Source of the DNA: Listeria_A hofi
GTDB lineage: Bacteria; Bacillota; Bacilli; Lactobacillales; Listeriaceae
Reading direction: 5' to 3'
Assembly: GCF_963575615.1 (NCBI RefSeq)
Contig: NZ_CAUYTL010000034.1
Span: 1 to 31,072, forward strand
DNA: 31,072 nt
A model generated the notes under the pieces. The model was not told where the DNA came from. It saw nothing but the letters and a program-made list of their open reading frames with translations, and ran no database searches. Positions 7,830 through 16,047 of this stretch are shown here, in pieces; the stretch's first letter is position 1; the number at the start of each line of letters is the position of its first letter. The translations under genes and the position numbers were made by a program.

Positions 7830-9244
7830 GAGGTTTGAATGAGGAATGTGGCATTTTTGGGATTTGGAACCATCCGAGTGCGGCACAAATTACGTATTAC
7901 GGGTTGCATAGTTTGCAGCATCGTGGTCAAGAGGGTGCAGGAATTGTGTCGACGGACGGCGTGACATTAAAGGGGCACCGGAATTTAGGCCTGCTTGCGG
8001 ATGTGTTTAAGCACGGGGAACTGGATGAACTTGTTGGGAAGTCGGCGATTGGGCATGTGCGTTATGCGACTGCTGGTGGCAAGAGTTTGAGTAATGTGCA
8101 ACCGTTTTTGTTCCATTTTCATAATTCGAGTCTGGCGCTTGCGCATAATGGAAATTTGATTAACGCGCAGACGCTTCGACAAGAGCTGGAAGAAGAAGGA
8201 GCGATTTTTCAGACGAGTTCGGATACGGAAGTTTTGGCTCATTTGTTAAAGCGTAGTCAGACGGGATCGTTTTTGGAAGATTTGAAAGTAGCGCTGAATA
8301 AAGTGCAGGGCGGTTTTGCGTATATGCTGTTGACGGAGAATGAGTTGATTGCAGCGCTTGACCCGAATGGTTTCCGTCCACTTTCGATTGGGAAAATTGG
8401 CGACTCCTATGTGATTGCTTCTGAGACGTGTGCCTTTGATACGGTTGGCGCAGAGTTTGTGCGTGATGTGGAGCCGGGTGAGTTGATTATTATTAATGAT
8501 GATGGGTTGCAAATTGAGAAGTATACGGAAAATGTGAAGCATTCAATTTGTAGCATGGAATATATTTATTTTGCGCGTCCTGATTCCAATATTGCTGGAA
8601 TTAATGTGCATTCAGCACGAAAACGGATGGGGAAACGATTGGCACAGGAGGCTTTTGTAGAGGCTGACGTGGTGACAGGGGTTCCAGATTCGAGTATTTC
8701 GGCTGCGATTGGTTACGCAGAGGAGACTGGGATTCCGTACGAATTAGGATTGATTAAGAATCGTTATGTGGCACGGACGTTTATTGCCCCCTCACAGGAA
8801 TTGCGGGAACAAGGTGTGAAAATGAAATTATCGGCGGTGCGTGGTGTCGTAGAGGGAAAACGGGTTGTCATGATTGATGATTCGATTGTTCGTGGTACAA
8901 CGAGTCGCCGTATCGTGCAGCTTTTACGTGATGCTGGTGCGGCTGAGGTTCATGTTCGAATTGCGTCGCCACCGCTTGCTTTTCCGTGCTTTTATGGCAT
9001 TGATATTCAGACGCGGAGTGAGTTAATTGCGGCGAATTATTCAGTGGATGAGATTTGCCGGATTATCGGTGCTGATTCGCTGACGTATTTATCGGAGGAT
9101 GGCTTGGTTGAGGCGGTTGGAAAGCCGTATCCGGATGAGCCTTACGGTGGACTTTGTATGGCGTATTTCAATGGGGATTACCCAACGGAATTGTTTGATT
9201 ATGAGAGAGAATATTTGGCGAGTTTAGAAGCTGAGTCACGTTGA
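7814..9244 (+). CDS. purF: Amidophosphoribosyltransferase PurF
   Basis: Catalyses the committed step, PRPP plus glutamine to phosphoribosylamine. With the start at ATG 7814 (ribosome site GGGAAGGGG) the protein has 476 residues and an 11-residue propeptide ending at Cys12 (ECGIFG), matching the B. subtilis enzyme whose Cys1 is exposed by cleavage. The PRPP-binding segment VVMIDDSIVRGTT is at 351-363. Three cysteines aligned with the Bacillus 4Fe-4S ligands remain (246, 392, 448), but the C-terminal CxxCxxC cluster is reduced to one cysteine in GGLCMAY, so the iron-sulfur cluster is probably absent. It overlaps the purL end, which suggests coupling. Confidence 0.97.
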   Translation: MSTEIRGLNEECGIFGIWNHPSAAQITYYGLHSLQHRGQEGAGIVSTDGVTLKGHRNLGLLADVFKHGELDELVGKSAIGHVRYATAGGKSLSNVQPFLFHFHNSSLALAHNGNLINAQTLRQELEEEGAIFQTSSDTEVLAHLLKRSQTGSFLEDLKVALNKVQGGFAYMLLTENELIAALDPNGFRPLSIGKIGDSYVIASETCAFDTVGAEFVRDVEPGELIIINDDGLQIEKYTENVKHSICSMEYIYFARPDSNIAGINVHSARKRMGKRLAQEAFVEADVVTGVPDSSISAAIGYAEETGIPYELGLIKNRYVARTFIAPSQELREQGVKMKLSAVRGVVEGKRVVMIDDSIVRGTTSRRIVQLLRDAGAAEVHVRIASPPLAFPCFYGIDIQTRSELIAANYSVDEICRIIGADSLTYLSEDGLVEAVGKPYPDEPYGGLCMAYFNGDYPTELFDYEREYLASLEAESR

Positions 9245-9260
9245 GAGGGGAATTTTGCAA

Positions 9261-10310
9261 ATGGCAGAGAATGCGTATAGTAAGGCTGGCGTTGATGTAG
9301 AGGCGGGTTATGAGGTTGTGGAGCGAATCCAAAAACATGTGGCTCGCACGAAGCGTAACGGTGTGATGGGCGCGATTGGTTCGTTTGGCGGTATGTTTGA
9401 TCTTAGCGGGCTTGGCTTGCGTGAACCGGTGCTCGTTTCGGGGACAGATGGCGTTGGTACGAAGTTGCTGCTTGCGATTGAGGCGGATAAGCATGATACG
9501 ATTGGCGTGGATTGTGTCGCGATGTGTGTGAATGATATTTTAGCGCAAGGTGCAGAACCGCTATTTTTCTTGGATTATATTGCGACGGGAAAAACGGTTC
9601 CTAGCAAGATGGAGCAGATTGTAAAAGGTGTAGCAGATGGTTGCGAATTGGCTGGATGCGCGCTTGTTGGCGGTGAGACAGCCGAGATGCCAGACATGTA
9701 TGGTGCGGATGATTATGATTTGGCTGGTTTCACGGTCGGGGCGGTCGAGAAGGCAAATGTGATTACGGGTGAGAAAGTTGCTGTGGGTGATGTGTTGATT
9801 GGTTTGCCATCGAGTGGTATTCATAGTAATGGATATTCACTGGTACGCAAAGTTTTCTTTAAGGAACATGATTTTACGCTGGATACGGTTTTGCCGGAAC
9901 TTGGAGGCAAGACGCTTGCTGCTGAGTTGCTTGTGCCGACGCGTATTTATGTGAAGCCTGTTTTGGAAGTGATGAAGAATGTGACAGTACATGGTGTTTC
10001 GCACGTGACGGGTGGCGGTTTTATTGAAAACCTACCTCGTGTTTTGCCGGATGATTTGGCGGTATCGATTACGCGTGATGCTTGGCCTGTGCTGCCGATT
10101 TTTGATGTGCTACAAAGTTACGGAAAGATTGATGCCGACGAAATGTATGGGATTTTTAATATGGGAATCGGAATGGTGCTTGTTGTTGCTGCAGATGATG
10201 CAAAAAGAACATTAGCTATTTTAGAGGAACAAGGCGAAAAAGCATACGAGATTGGAAAAGTGACGCCAAAATTGGATGGTGCACAAGTCGTGTTTACGGA
10301 GGATAATTAA
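9261..10310 (+). CDS. purM: Phosphoribosylformylglycinamidine cyclo-ligase PurM
   Basis: AIR synthetase, closing FGAM to AIR with ATP. The 349-residue protein carries the PurM/SelD-type motifs GTDGVGTK near the N-terminus, GGETAEMPDMY and SSGIHSNGYSLVR. ATG 9261 is preferred over the in-frame TTG 9255 because GAGAGGGG (9243-9250) is then 10 nt upstream. It follows purF by 16 nt and begins the purMNHD sub-block. Confidence 0.97.
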   Translation: MAENAYSKAGVDVEAGYEVVERIQKHVARTKRNGVMGAIGSFGGMFDLSGLGLREPVLVSGTDGVGTKLLLAIEADKHDTIGVDCVAMCVNDILAQGAEPLFFLDYIATGKTVPSKMEQIVKGVADGCELAGCALVGGETAEMPDMYGADDYDLAGFTVGAVEKANVITGEKVAVGDVLIGLPSSGIHSNGYSLVRKVFFKEHDFTLDTVLPELGGKTLAAELLVPTRIYVKPVLEVMKNVTVHGVSHVTGGGFIENLPRVLPDDLAVSITRDAWPVLPIFDVLQSYGKIDADEMYGIFNMGIGMVLVVAADDAKRTLAILEEQGEKAYEIGKVTPKLDGAQVVFTEDN

Positions 10311-10311
10311 G

Positions 10312-10872
10312 ATGAAAATTGCGATTTTTGCTTCGGGATCGGGTAGTAATTTTCAAGCGCTTGTGGATGATGTCATTATTCGTGAGTCTGTCGCTTTACT
10401 CGTTTGTGATAAGCCAGGCGCATTTGTTTTGGAGCGGGCAGAAGCAGCTGGAATTCCGGTTTTTCTGTTCTCTCCAAAGACCTTTGTGGATAAAGCAGCT
10501 TTCGAACGGGAAATCGTGGCTAAATTAAAGGAATTTGAGGTAGATTTTCTTGTTTTAGCAGGATATATGCGTTTGATTGGTGACACGTTGCTGAGGGCTT
10601 ATGAAAATAAGATTATCAACTTGCACCCATCACTGCTGCCGGAATTTCCTGGAAAAGACGCAATTGGTCAAGCAATGGATGCGGGAGTGTTGGAGACGGG
10701 CGTCACTGCGCATTTTGTGGATGCTGGTATGGATACGGGACCGATTATCGCGCAACAGTCGGTGGCTATTTTATCAGAGGATACGTTGGATATGCTCACA
10801 ACTCGAATACATAAAGTGGAACATGCCTTTTATCCAGAAGTTGTTAAAAAAATAATAGGGGGACAATCATGA
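10312..10872 (+). CDS. purN: Phosphoribosylglycinamide formyltransferase PurN
   Basis: Transfers a formyl group from 10-formyl-THF to GAR. The 186 residues start MKIAIFASGSGSNFQ and contain the catalytic set Asn103, His105 (NLHPSLLP) and Asp141 (HFVDAGMDTG), equivalent to N106/H108/D144 of the E. coli enzyme. GGAGG inside the purM end precedes the ATG, which lies 1 nt after the purM stop. It overlaps purH in an ATGA junction. Confidence 0.96.
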   Translation: MKIAIFASGSGSNFQALVDDVIIRESVALLVCDKPGAFVLERAEAAGIPVFLFSPKTFVDKAAFEREIVAKLKEFEVDFLVLAGYMRLIGDTLLRAYENKIINLHPSLLPEFPGKDAIGQAMDAGVLETGVTAHFVDAGMDTGPIIAQQSVAILSEDTLDMLTTRIHKVEHAFYPEVVKKIIGGQS

Positions 10873-12398
10873 AAAGAGCATTAATTAGTGTGTCAGATAA
10901 AACAGGTGTCGTGGCGTTCGCGCAGTCACTTGTTGAGCTTGGCTTTGAAATTATTTCGACGGGTGGAACAAAGAAGGCGCTAGAAGATAGTGCGGTTCCT
11001 GTGATTGGAATTGAGGAAGTGACGAATTTTCCAGAGATGCTGGATGGTCGTGTGAAGACGCTACATCCAGCGATTCATGGTGGTTTGCTTGCTCGTCGTG
11101 ATGATGCGGCGCATATGGCGGCGATTGAGGCACATGATATTGCTAAAATTGATCTCGTTTGTGTAAATTTATATCCATTCCAAGAAACGATTGCTAAACC
11201 AGGTGTGAAGCTAGGTGAGGCGATTGAAAACATTGATATTGGTGGCCCTTCAATGTTGCGCTCGGCGGCAAAAAACTACGCGGCGGTGACGGTTGTTGTT
11301 GATAGCGTGGATTATGCTTCTGTTTTAGCAGAACTTGGCGATCATGGCGCAGTTACTTTTGAGACGAATCAGCGCTTGGCGGCGAAAGTTTTCCGTCATA
11401 CGGCTGCTTATGATGCTCTAATTGCAGGTTATTTAACGGATATTGTGGGCGATGAGTTCCCTGAAAAATTAACATTGACGTATAATAAAAAACAAGCTTT
11501 ACGCTACGGTGAAAATCCGCATCAACAAGCGGCATTCTACACAGAACCACTTGGTGCGAAAAATTCAATCAGTGAAGCGAAACAATTACATGGCAAGGAG
11601 TTGTCATATAATAATATTCGTGATACAGACGCGGCACTTCGAATTGCATCTGAATTTTCGGAACCTGTAGCTGTTGCTGTGAAACATATGAATCCGTGCG
11701 GTGTTGGCGTTGGTACTACGCCAGAAGAGGCATATTTAAAAGCCTATGAAGCAGATGAGACGTCGATTTTTGGTGGAATTGTGGCGATTAATCGAGAAGT
11801 AGATGCGGCAACAGCAACGCATATGAGTCGGATTTTCTTAGAAATTATTATTGCGCCAAGTTTTTCAGAAGAGGCATTTGCGATTTTATCGGAGAAGAAG
11901 AATATTCGCTTGTTGTCAGTTCCTTTTTCAGGCCCGGTAAACGCGGTGGAAAAAACCTCTGTAATTGGCGGTTTGTTGTTGCAAGATGGTGATGCTGTAG
12001 CAGAAGATGTGGCAACATATGAAGTGGTGACAGACGCGCAACCGTCAGAGAGCGAGTGGAAAGCGCTCGTTGCTCAATGGAAAATTGTGAAGCACGTGAA
12101 GTCGAACGCGATTGTGGTTGGAAATGATAAGCAAACGTTGGGAATCGGTGCGGGACAGATGAACCGGATTGGTGCAGCGCTAATTGCTCTGAATCAAGCA
12201 GGAGATAAAGCGCAAGGTGCAGTTCTGGCTTCGGATGCCTTTTTCCCAATGGATGATACAGTTGCAGCGGCTGCTGAAGCTGGTATAAAAGCTATTATTC
12301 AACCAGGTGGCTCGATTAAAGATAAAGACTCGATTGCGATGGCTAACAAATATGGCATTGCAATGGTCCTCACACATGTTCGCCATTTCAAACATTAA
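10869..12398 (+). CDS. purH: Bifunctional AICAR formyltransferase / IMP cyclohydrolase PurH
   Basis: Performs the last two steps to IMP. The N-terminal 130 or so residues form the MGS-like cyclohydrolase domain (STGGT near 30-34, DGRVKTLHP at 59-67). The rest is the AICAR formyltransferase, with YGENPHQ and VKHMNPCGVG as visible signatures and a C-terminal ASDAFFPMDD segment. Length is 509 aa, normal for the family. The ATG overlaps the purN stop (ATGA), with AGGGGG just upstream. Confidence 0.97.
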   Translation: MKRALISVSDKTGVVAFAQSLVELGFEIISTGGTKKALEDSAVPVIGIEEVTNFPEMLDGRVKTLHPAIHGGLLARRDDAAHMAAIEAHDIAKIDLVCVNLYPFQETIAKPGVKLGEAIENIDIGGPSMLRSAAKNYAAVTVVVDSVDYASVLAELGDHGAVTFETNQRLAAKVFRHTAAYDALIAGYLTDIVGDEFPEKLTLTYNKKQALRYGENPHQQAAFYTEPLGAKNSISEAKQLHGKELSYNNIRDTDAALRIASEFSEPVAVAVKHMNPCGVGVGTTPEEAYLKAYEADETSIFGGIVAINREVDAATATHMSRIFLEIIIAPSFSEEAFAILSEKKNIRLLSVPFSGPVNAVEKTSVIGGLLLQDGDAVAEDVATYEVVTDAQPSESEWKALVAQWKIVKHVKSNAIVVGNDKQTLGIGAGQMNRIGAALIALNQAGDKAQGAVLASDAFFPMDDTVAAAAEAGIKAIIQPGGSIKDKDSIAMANKYGIAMVLTHVRHFKH

Positions 12399-12415
12399 AG
12401 GAGCGTGTTGGTACA

Positions 12416-13678
12416 ATGAAAATTTTAGTTGTTGGAAGCGGTGGTCGTGAACACGCGATCAGTAAGAAATTGCTAGAAAGCAATAGTGTGGAGAAAGTAT
12501 TTTGCGTACCGGGAAATGATGGTATGGTGAGCGATGCGATTGAGACATATGCCATTTCAGAAACTGACGCTAAAGCGCTGGTCGAATTTGCTAAAGATAA
12601 GGCTGTAGATTGGGTTATTGTCGGTCCAGAAGTGCCGCTCTTAAACGGCTTGGTTGATGATTTTGAAGCTGCGAGAATAAAAGCATTCGGACCATCAAAA
12701 CAAGCAGCTTTAATTGAAGGTAGCAAGGATTTTGCAAAGCAATTCATGAAAAAATACGACATCCCAACGGCGGACTCAGAGACGTTTACGAATTATGATG
12801 ACGCCTATCTTTATTTACAAGAAAAAGGTGTGCCAATCGTGATTAAGGCAGATGGCTTGGCGGCTGGAAAAGGGGTAGTTGTTGCTTTTGAGATGGAAGA
12901 AGCGGTACTTGCTTTGAAAGATATGATGCTAGATAGCAAATTCGGTGAGGCATCCGCAAAAGTGGTGATTGAGGACTTTTTAGATGGTGAGGAATTTTCA
13001 TTGATGGCTTTCGTTCGTGGGGAAAGAGTGTATCCAATGGCGATTGCGCAAGATCATAAACGAGCGTATGAAGGCGATAAGGGACCGAACACAGGGGGAA
13101 TGGGCGCTTATTCACCTGTACCCCATATCGCACAAGCCGTTGTTGATGAAGCGATTAAGAGCATTCTATTTCCAGCAGCAAAAGGGATGGTAGCAGAAAA
13201 TCGCTCGTTTTCTGGAATTTTGTATGCAGGGTTGATTGTGACAAAAGAAGGGCCAAAAGTGATTGAGTTCAATGCGCGATTTGGAGATCCAGAGACACAA
13301 GTGGTGTTACCGCGCTTAAGATCTGATTTTGCGAAGGTGATTGATGATTTGTTACACGATCGTGAACCTGTGCTTGAATGGGATAATGGTGGTGTGACAC
13401 TTGGCGTTGTTTTAGCGAGTGCTGGTTACCCTGAGGAATACGCTAAAGGAAAAGCGATTACAGGTCTTGCCGATGTGGAAGCAGAAGTTTATCATGCAGG
13501 AACAAAGCGAGCCGAGGAAGAGGGTGTTTTCCTATCCAATGGTGGACGCGTATTGCTCGTCTCCGTAACAGCAGAATCAATGGTAGAGGCTCAAACTAAA
13601 CTCTACAAAGAAATGAAAAAGCTAGAGAATCCAGATTTCTTTTATCGAATGGATATTGGGACGAAAGCTATAAAATAA
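12416..13678 (+). CDS. purD: Phosphoribosylamine-glycine ligase PurD
   Basis: GAR synthetase, ligating glycine to phosphoribosylamine, an ATP-grasp enzyme acting second in the pathway. The 420 residues open with MKILVVGSGGREHAI, contain GPEVPLLNG, the KADGLAAGKGV glycine-rich loop and FNARFGDPETQ with metal-binding residues. AAGGAG lies about 12 nt upstream. It is the last gene of the operon and is followed 3 nt later by a strong terminator. Confidence 0.97.
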   Translation: MKILVVGSGGREHAISKKLLESNSVEKVFCVPGNDGMVSDAIETYAISETDAKALVEFAKDKAVDWVIVGPEVPLLNGLVDDFEAARIKAFGPSKQAALIEGSKDFAKQFMKKYDIPTADSETFTNYDDAYLYLQEKGVPIVIKADGLAAGKGVVVAFEMEEAVLALKDMMLDSKFGEASAKVVIEDFLDGEEFSLMAFVRGERVYPMAIAQDHKRAYEGDKGPNTGGMGAYSPVPHIAQAVVDEAIKSILFPAAKGMVAENRSFSGILYAGLIVTKEGPKVIEFNARFGDPETQVVLPRLRSDFAKVIDDLLHDREPVLEWDNGGVTLGVVLASAGYPEEYAKGKAITGLADVEAEVYHAGTKRAEEEGVFLSNGGRVLLVSVTAESMVEAQTKLYKEMKKLENPDFFYRMDIGTKAIK

Positions 13679-13680
13679 GT

Positions 13681-13728
13681 AAAACCGTGCGATGTTTTCT
13701 CGTTTCATGAGAAGCCACGCACGGTTTT
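13681..13728. terminator. Bidirectional terminator between purD and the DUF2207 gene
   Basis: AAAACCGTGCG pairs perfectly with CGCACGGTTTT (11 bp), with an inner TTCTC/GAGAA stem. T-rich sequence follows on the plus strand, and the complementary strand also runs into T-rich sequence, so it can serve both convergent genes. Confidence 0.9.
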
Positions 13729-13735
13729 CTATTTT

Positions 13736-15583
13736 CTAAAAAGCTCCACCACCTGAGCCGCCACCACCGCCACCACTGGAACCACCGCTAAAACCACCAC
13801 CAGAACCGCTGCCAGACGATGCACTACTTGCTAATGCACCGCTAAATGAGCTCTGGAAGGAGTTTTGGAAGCTTTCTGCAAAGGCTGTATCCATGTTGGC
13901 ATTGTTTACACTGCCGAGCATAGCGCCCCCGTAATAATAGTAAAGCAAGCCAGAATGTTGCTGTACTTGTTCTGGTGAGAAGTGAATCGATGCGGCTTTT
14001 AGAACTTCTTTCGTTAGACCGAGTGAAATCGAGTAAGAAAGGTAATGGTCCCAAATCGCGATAGAGCCAACATCCGCAATATCCATATTCCCAACATCTT
14101 TAATATAACGTTTAAAAGCGTGCCATTTAGCAAATTCCTCTGCTCCCTCTTGGTTTTTAATAGGAAACTGGGTAACCCAAAAAACAAGCAGAATAATGAA
14201 GGCGATAAAACTTACAATACAAGCAAACAAGGAGAAGATACTTGCAAAAATACTGAAAATAATGATACCAGTACCAATCAAAATACTAGCTATTAAGGCA
14301 CCAACTAGCCGTTTCGTAGCTTTAGAGCTAGCAATTGTATCGAAATAGTCATATTTTTTTGCTTCCTCATGCACGCTATTTTTCCAGCCTGTAAAAGCAG
14401 TTCGGAAAGCCGTTGTATTTTTCTTGGCATACGCGTTGATTTCTTTTAAAGTTACTTTTTCGCCATCACCAATCTTATCGATGAGCCACGTTAACAGCCT
14501 TGTCTCGTGTGATAAAAGTTTGATTGGAGAAGGGACTGGTAATTTTGTGATGGTGTAGGTAGCCTTTTTCTTATTGCCAGAAGGATGTGGAAGTTCTTCG
14601 ATGGTTAGCTGGCGTTTGCGAACTAAGTCCATAATTGTGGCAACGATATCATTTGCGCCTGTCTGCATGAAAATCAGTTTGTTCATAACAGCTGGCGACA
14701 TGTCATTCGGGATGTCATGGAAATACTTATCTTTAAAAACGGCTACTTTCGATTTTGTATATTTTACATAGGTTAGGGTAATCGTCACAAGAATAATCAG
14801 TAAAATGAGCAAACTACCGCCGTAAAAAACGGTTTTTGCAAGCGATCGTTTAAAATTGGCTTGATTGGCCAGCTTGGCTTCTTGTGCCTGAATGCTGGCT
14901 TTTTTATTAATAGCTTGGATATTTTGATTGAGTGGTACAATATTGTTTGGGAAAATCACATGGGCCTCTACGAATTGCCCAGCTTTGACATTATCAGCAG
15001 TTAGTTTCACAATTTTATTATTTTGTATGGAGACATTACCATCTAACGGCCCGTGTGCCCATGCTTGGAGTTCGCCATTTTGGGTTGCTTCCGGCAGTGT
15101 AATCGTTATGGCAACTTGATCTAATGTTTTTTCCCAATTCTTTCCGACCAGTTTACGATTAAATTCCGCAGTGTCATTGTAGTTGATAATCGCATTTTTT
15201 AATGTGTACGTATAGGTGAAATCTTTTGTCGCCGTATCTGTTGGAGAATAGACGCGGATTTTTAATGTATCACCGACATAATCTGCTTTAAAGGTGCCAT
15301 TTTTTTCTGAGTTACTTTCAACAAATGGTTGACCATCGACAGCTACTCGTAAGTCTGTGATTGGTGGGAGACCAGCCGTATCAATATCCATTGTCGCCCC
15401 ATTAAACGCGCCATCGAAATCATAGCGAACATTTTCAGCGATTGTAGCCGTTCCATCCGGCTGAATCTGGACATAGTTTTCATACTTTGGTATTGTAAAA
15501 GAACGATCCGCCGAAACTGGTAGATGAAACGTTATGAGAAACATAAATAAGAGTGAGAAAAATAAGACAATTTTCATTTTCAT
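13736..15583 (-). CDS. DUF2207 family membrane protein with Gly/Ser-rich tail
   Basis: A 615-residue predicted surface membrane protein. Residues 1-25 form a signal peptide ending in VSA. An extracytoplasmic beta-rich DUF2207 domain (about 27-225, with YVQIQPDGTATIAENVRYDF) is followed by a transmembrane segment at about 252-274, a soluble region, and a hydrophobic hairpin at about 426-472. The tail (590-615) is nearly all Gly and Ser, ending GGGAF, a known feature of this family. Function is unknown. GGGAGG precedes the ATG. It is convergent with purD and divergent from yerC, with its own promoter. Confidence 0.85.
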   Translation of the reverse strand: MKMKIVLFFSLLFMFLITFHLPVSADRSFTIPKYENYVQIQPDGTATIAENVRYDFDGAFNGATMDIDTAGLPPITDLRVAVDGQPFVESNSEKNGTFKADYVGDTLKIRVYSPTDTATKDFTYTYTLKNAIINYNDTAEFNRKLVGKNWEKTLDQVAITITLPEATQNGELQAWAHGPLDGNVSIQNNKIVKLTADNVKAGQFVEAHVIFPNNIVPLNQNIQAINKKASIQAQEAKLANQANFKRSLAKTVFYGGSLLILLIILVTITLTYVKYTKSKVAVFKDKYFHDIPNDMSPAVMNKLIFMQTGANDIVATIMDLVRKRQLTIEELPHPSGNKKKATYTITKLPVPSPIKLLSHETRLLTWLIDKIGDGEKVTLKEINAYAKKNTTAFRTAFTGWKNSVHEEAKKYDYFDTIASSKATKRLVGALIASILIGTGIIIFSIFASIFSLFACIVSFIAFIILLVFWVTQFPIKNQEGAEEFAKWHAFKRYIKDVGNMDIADVGSIAIWDHYLSYSISLGLTKEVLKAASIHFSPEQVQQHSGLLYYYYGGAMLGSVNNANMDTAFAESFQNSFQSSFSGALASSASSGSGSGGGFSGGSSGGGGGGSGGGAF

Positions 15584-15609
15584 GTTGAGACCTCCCTATT
15601 ATAAGAAAT

Positions 15610-15638
15610 AGTATAGCATGTTCGTTTGCCTTTTTGAA
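15610..15638 (-). promoter_or_regulatory. Promoter of the DUF2207 gene
   Basis: On the minus strand TTCAAA (15638-15633), a 17-bp spacer and TATACT (15615-15610), with TG at the right place for an extended -10. It lies about 30 nt before the start codon. Confidence 0.7.
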
Positions 15639-15646
15639 CCTTCTTG

Positions 15647-15675
15647 TTGTGTTATTCACACTAGTACGTTAAAAT
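15647..15675 (+). promoter_or_regulatory. Possible promoter of the yerC-like gene
   Basis: TTGTGT (15647-15652), 17 bp, TAAAAT (15670-15675), about 37 nt before the gene. The -35 match is weak. A small GTGT/ACAC inverted repeat overlaps the -35 region. Confidence 0.45.
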
Positions 15676-15711
15676 GGTAAAGAAGAGTCTGATTAAAATG
15701 GAGGTATACGC

Positions 15712-16005
15712 ATGCAAATAGAAAAACTGCGTGGTGAAGGTCTAGATACATTTTTTAAAGGGATCTTAGCACTGGAGAATTTAGAAGAATGTTACGCTTT
15801 CTTTGATGATGTATGCACAGTAAACGAAATTCAATCGATGTCACAACGTTTTCAAGTAGCTAGAATGTTGCATGAGGGCAAGACATACAATGTTATTGAA
15901 GCCGAAACAGGCGCCAGCACAGCAACAATTTCGCGCGTAAAGCGTTCACTCAATTATGGTAACGACATGTATGAGGTAGTATTTGATCGAATGAAAGATA
16001 AATAG
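15712..16005 (+). CDS. yerC: YerC/TrpR-related DNA-binding protein
   Basis: A 97-residue protein of the YerC/YecD family, distantly related to the Trp repressor. The helix-turn-helix is visible at about 57-78 (KTYNVIEAETGASTATISRVKR). Its target and ligand are not established for this family as far as I know. A GGAGG site lies 7 nt before ATG. Gene order next to a transporter and pcrB matches what I recall from Listeria. It ends just before a shared terminator and appears monocistronic. Confidence 0.9.
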   Translation: MQIEKLRGEGLDTFFKGILALENLEECYAFFDDVCTVNEIQSMSQRFQVARMLHEGKTYNVIEAETGASTATISRVKRSLNYGNDMYEVVFDRMKDK

Positions 16006-16013
16006 ATGGTCAT

Positions 16014-16046
16014 AAAGAGGTGAGCCACTTTCGGCACACCTCTTTT
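16014..16046. terminator. Terminator between yerC and the symporter gene
   Basis: AAAGAGGTG-A-GCC pairs with GGC-A-CACCTCTTT around an ACTTTC loop, 12 bp with one A-A mismatch, followed by a short T run on the plus strand. The minus-strand symporter stop codon abuts it, so it may serve both convergent genes. Confidence 0.85.
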
Positions 16047-16047
16047 G

